Shown here piece after piece: positions 12,727-19,975 of a stretch of 20,581 bases of DNA (positions are counted from its first letter, which is position 1; each line of letters opens with the position of its first letter). A program made the translations under genes and the position numbers. The stretch is from a virus. The stretch is from positions 1 to 20,581 of IMG/VR virus record IMGVR_UViG_3300042934_000239; one strand, given 5' to 3'. The notes beneath the pieces are model-generated. The model made no database searches and was not told where the DNA came from. It worked only from the letters and a program-made list of their open reading frames with translations.

Positions 12727-12948
12727 TTACCTCCGTTTCGCGCGTTCGGCGTTTCGTTTCAGGACGTCGATCAGGGTGATCAACATGCGGTCGTCGTCGT
12801 ACCAGTCGGGCGGGACCGACTGAGTCGCGACGGCGACCTCGGCGGTTAGGCGGGCGTAGGAACCCGCTCGGTAGGGCGGATCGAGACGGCCGCCGGTTCG
12901 TCGGCGGCGACCTCGATATAGGCGGCCTCGAAGTCGTCGAACGACCCG
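12727..12948 (-). CDS. Tail assembly chaperone, frameshift extension
   Basis: The frame is open from 12948 (just after an in-frame TGA at 12949-12951) to TAA at 12727, in the -1 frame relative to the first chaperone gene. Its distinctive C-terminal part reads VPPDWYDDDRMLITLIDVLK and ends NAERAKRR, a typical ending for the G-T type product. It has no start codon with a ribosome binding site ahead of this part, so it is most likely reached by -1 programmed frameshifting within 12846-12948. No canonical slippery heptamer is obvious; CGCCCT near 12880 is a weak candidate. The TAA overlaps the tape measure Shine-Dalgarno region. Confidence 0.65.
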   Translation of the reverse strand, partial: RVVRRLRGRLYRGRRRRTGGRLDPPYRAGSYARLTAEVAVATQSVPPDWYDDDRMLITLIDVLKRNAERAKRR

Positions 12949-13172
12949 TCAAACCAGCCCTTACGCGTCAGGGCGTAGTAGGCCGCCCCGGCGGCCGCGG
13001 TGATCGGGCGGTCCTGTGTCGACCCCCACTTGCGGTCGGCGAACAGGCGTTCCACCTGCTGAATGTCCCGGCCGAACGCGGTGACGTGGTGCTCGATCAG
13101 CGAGTCGTCGTCGTCCGGGTTCCCGAGGACCACACGGAACCGATAGGCCGTCAGGCTTGGCGTGTTCGTCAT
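12846..13172 (-). CDS. Tail assembly chaperone
   Basis: A 108-residue protein, ATG 13172 in an ATGA overlap with the upstream gene. It has a beta-rich N-terminus (LTAYRFRVVLGNPDDD, HVTAFGRDIQQVERLFADRKWG) and a helical C-terminus (YYALTRKGWFDGSFDDFEAAYI). Its place directly before the tape measure gene and the overlapping -1 frame define it as the short (G-like) chaperone that coats the tape measure during tail assembly. Confidence 0.75.
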   Translation of the reverse strand: MTNTPSLTAYRFRVVLGNPDDDDSLIEHHVTAFGRDIQQVERLFADRKWGSTQDRPITAAAGAAYYALTRKGWFDGSFDDFEAAYIEVAADEPAAVSIRPTERVPTPA

Positions 13173-13561
13173 GCGCCCTTCACCTTCCCGAGGGCCGCCG
13201 TCACGGCGGCCTCGTAGTCGTCCAGGACGGCCGGTTCGGCGTCCGTGAATGCCGAGGACAGGAACCGCCGCGGCGTGATGTTGTGGGGGCCTCTCAGGCC
13301 CGCCCGGGGGCCGACGCCGAACTCGATCGGCGCCGCGTGGGGCGCAGAGAATCCGATCGAGGCGTTCGACCCGTCGACGTCGACGAAACCGGACGAGGCT
13401 AGGCGTCCCGTTCGTCTCGGCGCCTTCCCCCGGGCGAGGTTCAGGACCGTGTTACCGGCGGACTGTGCGGCCGTGTCGAGGTCGTCGAGGTCGCGAACGA
13501 ATCCGTCGAGGGTCCGGTTCAGGTTGTCGAGGCCGTCGATCGAGGCGACGGGCGAGGTCAT
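13169..13561 (-). CDS. HK97-gp10-like tail completion/neck protein
   Basis: A 130-residue protein, ATG 13561 overlapping the upstream stop (ATGA). It carries the HK97-gp10-like signature: a helical N-terminus (LDDLDTAAQSAGNTVLNLAR), then KAPRRTGRLASSGFVDV, a hydrophobic strand, and HAAPIEFGVGPRAG, then PRRFLSSAFTDAEPAVLDDY. These proteins act at the head-tail junction and are usually encoded before the tail tube gene. Here it lies after it, next to the chaperones. Confidence 0.75.
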   Translation of the reverse strand: MTSPVASIDGLDNLNRTLDGFVRDLDDLDTAAQSAGNTVLNLARGKAPRRTGRLASSGFVDVDGSNASIGFSAPHAAPIEFGVGPRAGLRGPHNITPRRFLSSAFTDAEPAVLDDYEAAVTAALGKVKGA

Positions 13562-13761
13562 GCGTCGCCGTCGTCCTCGACGACCTCGACGACCTCGACG
13601 ACCTCGTCGCCGCCGTCGCCCTCGTCGACCTGTACGGTCCCGGGCTCGGGGTCCGGGATCGGCTCGCCGACCAGGTCCTCGCCGCTGTAGTTGACCGGTG
13701 CCGCCTTACCGACCTCGTCGGCGCCGCCGTAGTTGACGGCGGCGTTCTTGTCATTGCTCAT
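13558..13761 (-). CDS. Small acidic protein with internal duplication
   Basis: A 67-residue protein, ATG 13761 after GAAGGGACATATGAA. The first half is duplicated: VNYGGADEVGKAAP then VNYSGEDLVGEPIP. The second half is very acidic and ends in the short repeat EVVEVVEVVEDDGDA, encoded by a 9-base DNA repeat. No family is recognised. It lies between the tail tube and the head-tail/chaperone genes, so it may be a small virion or assembly protein. Confidence 0.65.
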   Translation of the reverse strand: MSNDKNAAVNYGGADEVGKAAPVNYSGEDLVGEPIPDPEPGTVQVDEGDGGDEVVEVVEVVEDDGDA

Positions 13762-13763
13762 TT

Positions 13764-13784
13764 CATATGTCCCTTCGTATGAAC
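13764..13784 (-). promoter_or_regulatory. Start-associated box pair around the ribosome binding site
   Basis: CATATG (13764-13769) and GTATGAAC (13777-13784) on the + strand are at a 12-base period (TATG at 13766 and 13778). Read leftward, GTTCATACGAAGGGACATAT encloses the Shine-Dalgarno GAAGGGA and ends 3 bases before ATG. Confidence 0.45.
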
Positions 13785-13805
13785 AGGCAGGCGCGATGTT
13801 GGTCC

Positions 13806-13845
13806 GGCGTCCCCGGTCGGCCTACCTGTGTCGGCCGGGGGCGCC
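13806..13845 (-). terminator. Imperfect hairpin after the tail tube gene
   Basis: GGCGTCCCCGGTC (13806-13818) pairs with 13833-13845 over about 13 positions with two mismatched/wobble positions. It lies a few bases past the tail tube stop. A leaky terminator would lower expression of downstream genes relative to the tail tube, as is common in phages. Confidence 0.55.
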
Positions 13846-13851
13846 GTCGCC

Positions 13852-14265
13852 TCAGGGGGTCGTCGGGACCGTGTAGGTCGGCTTCCCGAGGATCGTGAAC
13901 TCGAAGTCGGAATCGAGGGGGTCGCCGTAGTTGTCGGCGCCGAACTCGACGGGGTCGACGATCAGCGTTCCGGCGGCCGAGGTCCCGGCGGCCGTGTTCG
14001 GCGTGAACGTGAACGGGAACTGCTGACCGGCGTTGTCCTGGGAGAAGATGAAGAATCCGTCAGCGTCGTCGACGTCGGTATCGAGGTTCCCGGACAGGGC
14101 GAAGGTGTACGTGATCGCGCCGGGCGTCGCCGTCCCGCACAACTTGTACCGGGCGTCATCCTGACTCTTGTCGACAGTGATCCGAACGTTGTTGACGAGG
14201 CAGGACAGGTCAATCTCTGAGCCTGTCGTACCGATCTGAAGGGTTCCGGGTCCGAGAGTGACCAT
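13852..14265 (-). CDS. Major tail (tube) protein
   Basis: A 137-residue protein, ATG 14265 after GGAAGGAACACATC. It is beta-rich with an N-terminal LGPGTLQIGTTGSEIDLSCL, VRITVDKSQDDARYKLCG and ITYTFALSGNL, and a C-terminal DSDFEFTILGKPTYTV. This is the pattern of short actinophage tail tube subunits. It follows the tail terminator-like gene, has its own palindromic operator upstream and a leaky hairpin downstream, as expected for a highly expressed virion protein. Confidence 0.85.
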   Translation of the reverse strand: MVTLGPGTLQIGTTGSEIDLSCLVNNVRITVDKSQDDARYKLCGTATPGAITYTFALSGNLDTDVDDADGFFIFSQDNAGQQFPFTFTPNTAAGTSAAGTLIVDPVEFGADNYGDPLDSDFEFTILGKPTYTVPTTP

Positions 14266-14279
14266 GATGTGTTCCTTCC

Positions 14280-14299
14280 GCCCTGACGTACGTCAGGGC
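14280..14299. promoter_or_regulatory. Palindromic operator, longest symmetric copy
   Basis: GCCCTGACGTACGTCAGGGC is a perfect 20-base palindrome around the core at 14284-14295, the most symmetric copy in the window. Read leftward, the first TGA of the core is the stop codon of the upstream gene (14293-14295), and the tail tube start follows 18 bases after the core. No promoter element is recognisable beside it. Confidence 0.65.
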
Positions 14300-14634
14300 T
14301 TCGTGGTGATGTTGAACGAATACATAGGGGCGGCGCCGCCGTCCGGGAGGGCCGTCCATCCGGGCGTGACCGTGGGCGCCGGGTACCCGAGGGCGGCCTG
14401 TACGGCCTCGACAAGCGGCCCCAGGGCGTCGAGGGCGCCGCGGGTCCCCGAGTCCGGGACGATCACCCGGACCTCGTAGGTGAGGGCTGTACATCCGCCG
14501 AACTTGAACGTCATGACCGGCGGCCGCAGATAGACACAGGGCGGGTTGATATCGCGATCGTCGATCACGGCCCGGATGCCCTCGGCGGTCAACTTGTCGA
14601 CGACCTCGGCGGCGCGGGCGATCAGGTCCGGCAT
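14293..14634 (-). CDS. Tail terminator-like protein
   Basis: A 113-residue protein, ATG 14634, 4 bases after the upstream stop region. The pattern is a helix (LIARAAEVVDKLTAEGIRAV), then DDRDINPPCVYLRPP, TFKFGGCTALTYEVRVIVPD, a helix (DALGPLVEAVQAALGY), and an end MYSFNITTKP. This matches the tail terminator/DUF3168-like group acting at the head-proximal end of the tail. Position just before the tail tube supports it. Confidence 0.65.
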   Translation of the reverse strand: MPDLIARAAEVVDKLTAEGIRAVIDDRDINPPCVYLRPPVMTFKFGGCTALTYEVRVIVPDSGTRGALDALGPLVEAVQAALGYPAPTVTPGWTALPDGGAAPMYSFNITTKP

Positions 14635-14638
14635 GGGA

Positions 14639-14995
14639 TCACCCGACGATCGGCCGGGCGAACGCGCCGGTCTGTAGGGCGCGCTCGATATCGGGGTCGT
14701 AGCGGGAGACGAACGACGTGACGTCGCCGAACAACTCGATCCCGGCGGGCGAGTTGCGGCGCCGGTACTCGCGGGCCGCATACATCACGGCCCCCTGATA
14801 CGTCTCGGCGTCCGGCGTATAGACCGGCGGGGTCGAGGCGTCGAACCACTCGGGGCGGCATCGTTCGACGTAGGGTTCGGCCATGGCGGCCACGGACGCG
14901 AGTAGGTCGTCGTCCGTCGTGTCTTGATCGTTCAGGCGTAGCCACGCCTTCACATCGCCGACCGTGAGCCACACAGGCTCGAACGGGGCCGCCAT
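14639..14995 (-). CDS. Head-to-tail adaptor (gp6-like)
   Basis: A 118-residue, mostly helical protein, ATG 14995, 12 bases after the capsid stop. It has the gp6-like start (VWLTVGDVKAWLRLNDQDTTDDDLLASVAAMAEPYVERC), a middle helix (YQGAVMYAAREYRRRNSPAG) and an end with DPDIERALQTGAFARP. Such adaptors form the ring beneath the portal. No stopper gene follows, so the neck is smaller than in HK97. Confidence 0.75.
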   Translation of the reverse strand: MAAPFEPVWLTVGDVKAWLRLNDQDTTDDDLLASVAAMAEPYVERCRPEWFDASTPPVYTPDAETYQGAVMYAAREYRRRNSPAGIELFGDVTSFVSRYDPDIERALQTGAFARPIVG

Positions 14996-15007
14996 GACCG
15001 ATATCCC

Positions 15008-16228
15008 TTACTTCGACGAGGTCGACGTCGACGCGGCCGCCAGACCGGCCACAGGGGCGACCGTGGTTCCCACCCGGTACATTGCGCCCGGCTCGGTGAG
15101 AGCGAACGCCGACCGCTGTTCGGCCAGGATGACCAGGAGGTTCCGAACGAAGTAGTCCGCGTGCGAGTCCGTCATGTACACGGACGCCGTGCCACGGTCG
15201 AACCAGGTGATCCCCTCGGCGAAGTCGCCGACGTACATGACGCCCGGCGGCAACTGCGGGACCGACACGGGGCGAAGGCCCCAGTATGTCCCCGGACCGC
15301 TGACCGATCCCGACGACGACGCCGACCAGGCGTCGATATCGAGGGCGGCGAAGTCACTCGGCGACAGGGCGATCGCGTTCGGCGTGAACCCGTTGCCCTG
15401 AACCTCTCCGATCGCCTCGCGGATACCGGCGATGCCGACGCCCGTCGCGGTGTTCGTGACCGTGGCGAGTTCGGTCGCCGCGGCGCCTTCGAGGGTCCGG
15501 GCGAGGCCCTGACGGAGTTTGTTCTCGACGATCGAACGAACCCGCGGGTAGTCCTCCAGGGCCTGACGGGTGATCGCCTTCCAGTAGGCGTACGTGTCGA
15601 GGCTGAGGGGCGTAGTCGTCGGCGTCAGGGTCGCCTCGGGCTTCACCGCGCCCTCGGCGACGACGGCGGCGCCGGTCGCCTCGGACCAGGTCATGTACTC
15701 GATCGACCCGGACGACACGACCTCGCGGCCGATCACCTGCAGGAGGGGCGTCACGAACCGGGGACCGGCGAGGCCGTCCCACAGGATCGGCGGAATGTTC
15801 AGCGTCGCGGTGTCGATCGCGGCGCGCTGTTCGAGGCCGAGAAAGTCGTCGAACTCGACGGGCGCCATGGTGCCGCGGCCGTTGTAGGTCTTGAACGCCT
15901 CGGACCCGACGAACTTCTCGCCGACGCTCTGGCGGACCTCGGCGGCCGGGGCCTCGCGGCGGGCCGCGTGACGTCGCTCGGACGCCTCTTCGGTCTGTGC
16001 GATCCGGTCGATCACGTCGGCGAACTTCTGACCGGCCTTGACGGATGCCTCGATCTGAGCGATCTCGGCGTCGAGTGTTTTCGCCTCGGTGTCCCACTTG
16101 GCGAGTTGCGCCCGCTGTTCGGGCGAGGGGTCGGACGATTCGGCGGCGCACTTGTCGAGGACGGCGGTCGCGGCATCCGTGAGGGTCGCGCGGCGTTCGA
16201 CGAGGGTCCGCAGATATGCGGTTGACAT
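15008..16228 (-). CDS. Major capsid protein, HK97 fold
   Basis: A 406-residue protein. ATG 16228 is preferred over ATG 16270 because GGAGG lies 11 bases before it. Residues 1-110 are a coiled-coil delta (scaffold) domain (LRTLVERRATLTDAATAVLD, AKTLDAEIAQIEASVKAGQK) likely removed by the protease. The rest is the HK97 capsid core: IPPILWDGLAGPRFVTPLLQ, SIEYMTWSEATGAAVVAEGA, YWKAITRQALEDYP, ATGVGIAGIREAIGEVQGNG, and the end NLLVILAEQRSAFALTEPGA. It has its own promoter candidate with operator inside the protease gene. Confidence 0.93.
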   Translation of the reverse strand: MSTAYLRTLVERRATLTDAATAVLDKCAAESSDPSPEQRAQLAKWDTEAKTLDAEIAQIEASVKAGQKFADVIDRIAQTEEASERRHAARREAPAAEVRQSVGEKFVGSEAFKTYNGRGTMAPVEFDDFLGLEQRAAIDTATLNIPPILWDGLAGPRFVTPLLQVIGREVVSSGSIEYMTWSEATGAAVVAEGAVKPEATLTPTTTPLSLDTYAYWKAITRQALEDYPRVRSIVENKLRQGLARTLEGAAATELATVTNTATGVGIAGIREAIGEVQGNGFTPNAIALSPSDFAALDIDAWSASSSGSVSGPGTYWGLRPVSVPQLPPGVMYVGDFAEGITWFDRGTASVYMTDSHADYFVRNLLVILAEQRSAFALTEPGAMYRVGTTVAPVAGLAAASTSTSSK

Positions 16229-16412
16229 GGGAAGGATGACCTCCGTGTAGGGATGAACACGACGAGGCAACGGCGACCCTGATCAATGGGTCGGCATCGT
16301 GCCTTGAATCGCCTTCGACGTGCGCCCTACCGGCACAAACGCCACCCGACGTCGGTTCTCCCTCCGGGGCCTTGATAGGCCCCTCACGGATGCCACCCGC
16401 CCTCCCGGACCC
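16229..16412 (-). promoter_or_regulatory. Long structured leader of the capsid gene
   Basis: The 184 bases between the protease stop and the capsid start contain no convincing gene. A hairpin CCGGACCC (16405-16412)/GGGTCCGG (16418-16425) carries the protease stop codon in its loop. GGGGCCT (16366-16372) pairs with AGGCCCC (16377-16383). A GATGAAC at 16252-16258 resembles a single start-associated box. It may be an mRNA-stabilising or partly terminating leader. Confidence 0.45.
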
Positions 16413-16994
16413 CTACCGGGTCCGGTTCAAGCGTGCGATGAGGCTAGTAAAGTCCGGGTCGTGACGTACGTCAAGAGTCACTTTCGGCGGTTCCCGCAAC
16501 CAGGCGAACTCGTCGGCGGCCGACCGGACCGCGATCACCTGGGCGTCGTCGTAGGCGGGATCGTCGACGAGGGACACGTGATGTAGGCGGGCGCGGAGGA
16601 TCGATCGAACGCCGCCCTCGATCGCGTCGGCGACCGCATGGAACCCGACGGACAGGCCGCCGTAGGTGCCTTCCCTGACGTTCTCCCACGCGTCCCGGCC
16701 CTGTGATGTGTTGTAGAACCGGAACCGGCCCCACAGGCCCGCGGAGCGTTCCTCGAAGGCGACGCCGACGCCGACGGGACGGCGGCCGCGGGCGTGGTTC
16801 TCGTCGGTGAGGCGGACCTTCGACGGGTCGGCGAGGTCGGCGAACGCGCCCCGCTTGAACCGCTCGGGACGCGGCCCGGCCTTCGTCGTGGTGCGGTCGA
16901 ACGGGACGCATATCCCTTCGAGTTCGTGGGCGCCGTTCGATGCCTCGCGGAGTTCGAGGGCGCCGAGGTCGACAGTGAACGTTGAGTCGGTCAT
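16413..16994 (-). CDS. Prohead serine protease (HK97 U35 type)
   Basis: A 193-residue protein, ATG 16994 after GGAAAGGAACATACGAA. Motifs: an N-terminal LEGICVPFDRTT and ERFKRGAF, catalytic-type His67 in TDENHARGRRPVGVG, and Ser115 in GTYGGLSVGFHA, followed by RARLHHVSLVDDPAYDDAQV. It cleaves capsid delta domains during head maturation. It lies between portal and capsid as usual. The 3' end carries the capsid promoter candidate and an exact operator encoding DVRH. Confidence 0.9.
   Translation of the reverse strand: MTDSTFTVDLGALELREASNGAHELEGICVPFDRTTTKAGPRPERFKRGAFADLADPSKVRLTDENHARGRRPVGVGVAFEERSAGLWGRFRFYNTSQGRDAWENVREGTYGGLSVGFHAVADAIEGGVRSILRARLHHVSLVDDPAYDDAQVIAVRSAADEFAWLREPPKVTLDVRHDPDFTSLIARLNRTR
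16446..16474 (-). promoter_or_regulatory. Capsid promoter candidate with operator over -35
   Basis: Read leftward, TTGACG (16474-16469) is a near-consensus -35 formed by the palindrome core (16462-16473) plus one T. After a 17-base spacer comes TTTACT (16451-16446), a 4-of-6 -10. A repressor on the palindrome would cover the -35. The site lies in the end of the protease gene. Confidence 0.5.
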
Positions 16995-16998
16995 TTCG

Positions 16999-17016
16999 TA
17001 TGTTCCTTTCCTATGA
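16999..17016 (-). promoter_or_regulatory. Start-associated box pair before the protease gene
   Basis: Read leftward, CTTCATAGGAAAGGAACATA encloses the Shine-Dalgarno between two CATA boxes 13 bases apart. The TAG within the first box is the stop codon of the portal gene, so stop, box and ribosome binding site are fused. Confidence 0.45.
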
Positions 17017-18396
17017 AGCGACGGCGGCGACGTCGTCGGCGTCGACGGCGTCGGCGGCCGCCGCGGCGACCGGGACGGGGGTCAGGGTTGCGGGGGCGAC
17101 CGGCGAGTCGGCGAGGGTCGCGGCGGGCGGCAGGGGCGGCAGGTCCTCCAGGGCGCGGACCTCGTCGATCGTCATGAACCCGGCGCCGAGGGCGACCTGA
17201 TACGCCTCGTAGCGTGTTTTCGTGTCGCCGCGGAGAAGGCCGCCGAACTCGACTTTGAGGGTCGTACCCTGTGGCAACGTCGCGTCGATCGCCGCCTCTA
17301 GGCGGGCCGCGATCGGCATGAGGGCGTCCTGTACGTACACGGCGTTGTCGGATTCCAGGTTCGCGTACGTGTTCGAGGCGCCCATGCTGATACCGAGGCG
17401 CGACGGCGGGACGCCGAACATGAGGCAGATATCCCACGCCGACAGGCGGCGAAGTTCGCTGTACTGCATCGCCTTGGGGTCGAGGCTGATCGCGTGAAAC
17501 TCGGTCGTGGCGTTCAGGACGCCGATCGACTTACGGGTCGACCCGTGCGCCTTCAGCCACGCCGCCTTGAGTTCGTTCGCCTGAGCCTGTGTGAGGTCCG
17601 GTTTCGACGACTTGAGGTAGCCATTCGGGACGCCCCGCTGTAGAAGGTTGTCCGCATAGGCGCGCGTGTTCGCCCCGGCGGCGAGGTCGCGGGCGTGGGC
17701 GCCGACGATCCCCACGCCGCGTTTCTTCCCGGGCCGCATGACCCACCGGGTAATGACAAGTTCTCGATCATCGATGTGAACCCATTCCTCGGACGGAACG
17801 CCCGGTTCGACGACGTACCACTCGCCGTCAATGAGTTCGAGGTGATTCGGGTTCAGGACGTGGCAGGGGCCGACGATCGGGCCGGTCGGGTTCCCGTAGG
17901 CGTCCTCGACACGCGGCGTCCAGGCGATGCCCTCGCCGAGAAGGATCAGGGACCGCAGATAGGACGACCAGAAGTCGAACGCCGAGAGTCGTATCTTCGG
18001 GTTGTCCAGCATGACGCGACGCCCGTCGCGGGCGAGGCCCTGAGGGTCGGTGATCCATAGCGGCGTGGGCTGAATGTCGCGGCCGCGGAACACGTGCCAG
18101 GGCAGGCCCGCCAACTTGTCGGCGGTCAGTTGCAGGCACTTGGAGACGGCCGGGAGACTCGTCCCGTGCCAGGTCGGCGTACCGAACTCGGCGCCGGGCG
18201 GGGGGTTGCCCCACGGCCCGCCGGTCCCGTCGCCGTCGGCCGGGCCGTCCCACCATAGCCACGGCTGATCGACCTCCCACCCGTCCGGTGTGTTCATAAG
18301 AATGTCGCGGCCGTCGGTCGCTAAGTGAATGTTGATCGCGCCCTCGGTCGCTACCGGGTGAGGGTTCGGCGGGACTGGCAAGAGGTCGTCGTTCAC
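17011..18396 (-). CDS. Portal protein (HK97 family)
   Basis: A 461-residue protein starting at GTG 18396 after GAAAGGCAGACC. Typical portal blocks: LPAVSKCLQLTADKLAGLPW, FDFWSSYLRSLILLGEGIAW, GVGIVGAHARDLAAGANTRA, QRGVPNGYLKSSKPDLTQAQ, and DICLMFGVPPSRLGISMGAS followed by NLESDNAVYVQDALMP. The tail (about 425-461) is Ala/Val/Asp-rich and probably disordered. It forms the dodecameric DNA channel at the head vertex. It sits between terminase and protease, with an operator at the junction. Confidence 0.92.
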   Translation of the reverse strand: MNDDLLPVPPNPHPVATEGAINIHLATDGRDILMNTPDGWEVDQPWLWWDGPADGDGTGGPWGNPPPGAEFGTPTWHGTSLPAVSKCLQLTADKLAGLPWHVFRGRDIQPTPLWITDPQGLARDGRRVMLDNPKIRLSAFDFWSSYLRSLILLGEGIAWTPRVEDAYGNPTGPIVGPCHVLNPNHLELIDGEWYVVEPGVPSEEWVHIDDRELVITRWVMRPGKKRGVGIVGAHARDLAAGANTRAYADNLLQRGVPNGYLKSSKPDLTQAQANELKAAWLKAHGSTRKSIGVLNATTEFHAISLDPKAMQYSELRRLSAWDICLMFGVPPSRLGISMGASNTYANLESDNAVYVQDALMPIAARLEAAIDATLPQGTTLKVEFGGLLRGDTKTRYEAYQVALGAGFMTIDEVRALEDLPPLPPAATLADSPVAPATLTPVPVAAAAADAVDADDVAAVAS

Positions 18397-18409
18397 GGTC
18401 TGCCTTTCA

Positions 18410-18445
18410 TATGATCGTTCGTAGGTTCAGCGGTGACGTACGTCA
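18410..18445 (-). promoter_or_regulatory. Operator and box pair at the terminase-portal junction
   Basis: The exact palindrome is at 18434-18445. Read leftward, its TGA is the terminase stop codon. CTGACG then TACGAA at a 17-base spacing gives a weak promoter with the palindrome over the -35, as at 16462. Degenerate boxes TATGATC (18410-18416) and TAGGTTC (18422-18428) follow at a 12-base period, just before GAAAGG. Confidence 0.5.
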
Positions 18446-19975
18446 GAAGATTGCCGGGTCCGGCATCGGCGCGTCGGCGTGATCGAGGGCGTAGGCGGCG
18501 AGGCTCGCGGCGACGAGGGGCGCCTGTGAGGTCTTCACCCGGCGTTCCCATATCCAGCCCTTGCCCGTGGTGCGCTGAGCGGCGGCGGCCGCGGCGGTCA
18601 GGGCCGGGTGCGGCCGGTAGCGAACCGTCCCCTCGCGTAGGCCGCGGTCGATCGCGTATGAAGCGGATACGAAGTCCGGGCCTTTCATAGGAACGATGCG
18701 GTCGGCGATCGAGTAGTCGTCGCGAAGGGCGAGGATCAGGTCATGCCCGGGGCCGTAGTCGTCGACGGCGACGGCGGCGACGCCGCGGGCGAGGGTCCGG
18801 ACGGCGTCGGCGACCCACGTCGACCCGGGGCGATGATCGACGACCTCGACGAGGACGCCCGGCCGGTCCGGGTCGGCGGCCGCCGCGACGATCGTCGACG
18901 ACCGGCCGAACGGGTCGATATCCACGCCGAGGACGGCGATCGCGTCGGCGGGAATCTCGGCCGTCGTCGCCGCCGAGGTCCAGTCGTTCTCGGTGATGAC
19001 CGGCCACATGAGGACGCCGCCCGGCGTCTCGTCCGGCCAGCGACACAGGAACTCGGCCGCGAACGCCGTCGCGCCGAGTTCTTCGCGGTCGCGGCGTAGT
19101 TGGCGGATGCCGACGATCCCGTCGGCCAGGCCCGGGTAATGCTTCCACCAGGACCGTTCGTCGTCCGGGTCGGCGTCCGGCGGCAGGCTGAACTCGACGT
19201 AACAGATACCGTCGCGGCGGTCGGACTCGACGGCCGCGCGGCCCTTGTTGCGGACGTGCCACAGGTGCGTGTGTTCGTCGGACGACGTCGCGACGTTCGA
19301 GACGATCCACTGTTGCGCGAGGCCCTGCATTTCGGACATGGTCGGCCGGGCGGCGGAATCCATGTCCTCGCCGCGTTCGCGGGTGAAGGTCAGGTACTCG
19401 TCGACGGTCCGGTGTAGGACGCCCGCGCCGCGCGCCGACGACGACGTCGGCGCCAGGACGCGAAGTTCCGAGGCCCGGCCGATCTGCCGCGCGAGGTCGA
19501 CATTCTTACGGCGGCGGCCGCGGATCGGGTCGATCGTCAACGTCGTGTCGGCGGCGGCCCGCTTGAACTCGGCGGCCCGCGGCCAGTCGATATCGGAGAA
19601 CCGGCGCCGGTACGGGTCGACCAGGTCCTCGGCGAACCGTTGCCTCGCGCTGTGGAGATTCTGGGCGGTGTGCGTCGCCTTGAATGGCATGATGCGGCCG
19701 TTCGGCAGGGTGACCGGTCCGGCGAGGGCGCGGATCAGCGGGACGCCGAAACTCGTGACCGTCTTACCGGCGCGGCGGCCGACGATCACCGCGACACTGT
19801 CGAACGCGAACGGCGACCCGGGGCCGTCGAGGCGTTCGAGGCCGACGTCGAGGACGGCCTGTTGCCAGGCGGTCGGCCGACGCCCCAACCATCGGGCGAT
19901 GCCGAGGCCGAACGCGGGACCGTCGGTGTAGCGGTCGGGGGATCGCTGAGTCTGATACGTCGGCGTCGCGGTCAC
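18443..19975 (-). CDS. Terminase large subunit
   Basis: A 510-residue protein starting in an ATGA overlap with the small subunit gene. The ATPase part has Walker A GRRAGKT (66-72) and a Walker B-like region LHRTVDEYLTF (Asp192, Glu193). The nuclease part begins VLGVDIDPFGRSSTIVAA (Asp352, Asp354) and continues AVDDYGPGHDLILAL. It cuts and pumps the genome into proheads through the portal. It is full length, with no frameshift seen. Confidence 0.93.
   Translation of the reverse strand: MTATPTYQTQRSPDRYTDGPAFGLGIARWLGRRPTAWQQAVLDVGLERLDGPGSPFAFDSVAVIVGRRAGKTVTSFGVPLIRALAGPVTLPNGRIMPFKATHTAQNLHSARQRFAEDLVDPYRRRFSDIDWPRAAEFKRAAADTTLTIDPIRGRRRKNVDLARQIGRASELRVLAPTSSSARGAGVLHRTVDEYLTFTRERGEDMDSAARPTMSEMQGLAQQWIVSNVATSSDEHTHLWHVRNKGRAAVESDRRDGICYVEFSLPPDADPDDERSWWKHYPGLADGIVGIRQLRRDREELGATAFAAEFLCRWPDETPGGVLMWPVITENDWTSAATTAEIPADAIAVLGVDIDPFGRSSTIVAAAADPDRPGVLVEVVDHRPGSTWVADAVRTLARGVAAVAVDDYGPGHDLILALRDDYSIADRIVPMKGPDFVSASYAIDRGLREGTVRYRPHPALTAAAAAAQRTTGKGWIWERRVKTSQAPLVAASLAAYALDHADAPMPDPAIF

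Noticed and set aside
13570-13620. Possible regulatory repeat (gtcgtcgag units)
   Set aside because: Explained by the acidic EVVEVVE coding repeat; no sign of an independent function.
16229-16270. Upstream start (ATG 16270) for the capsid gene
   Set aside because: It lacks a ribosome binding site and adds 14 residues outside the delta domain; GGAGG points to ATG 16228.
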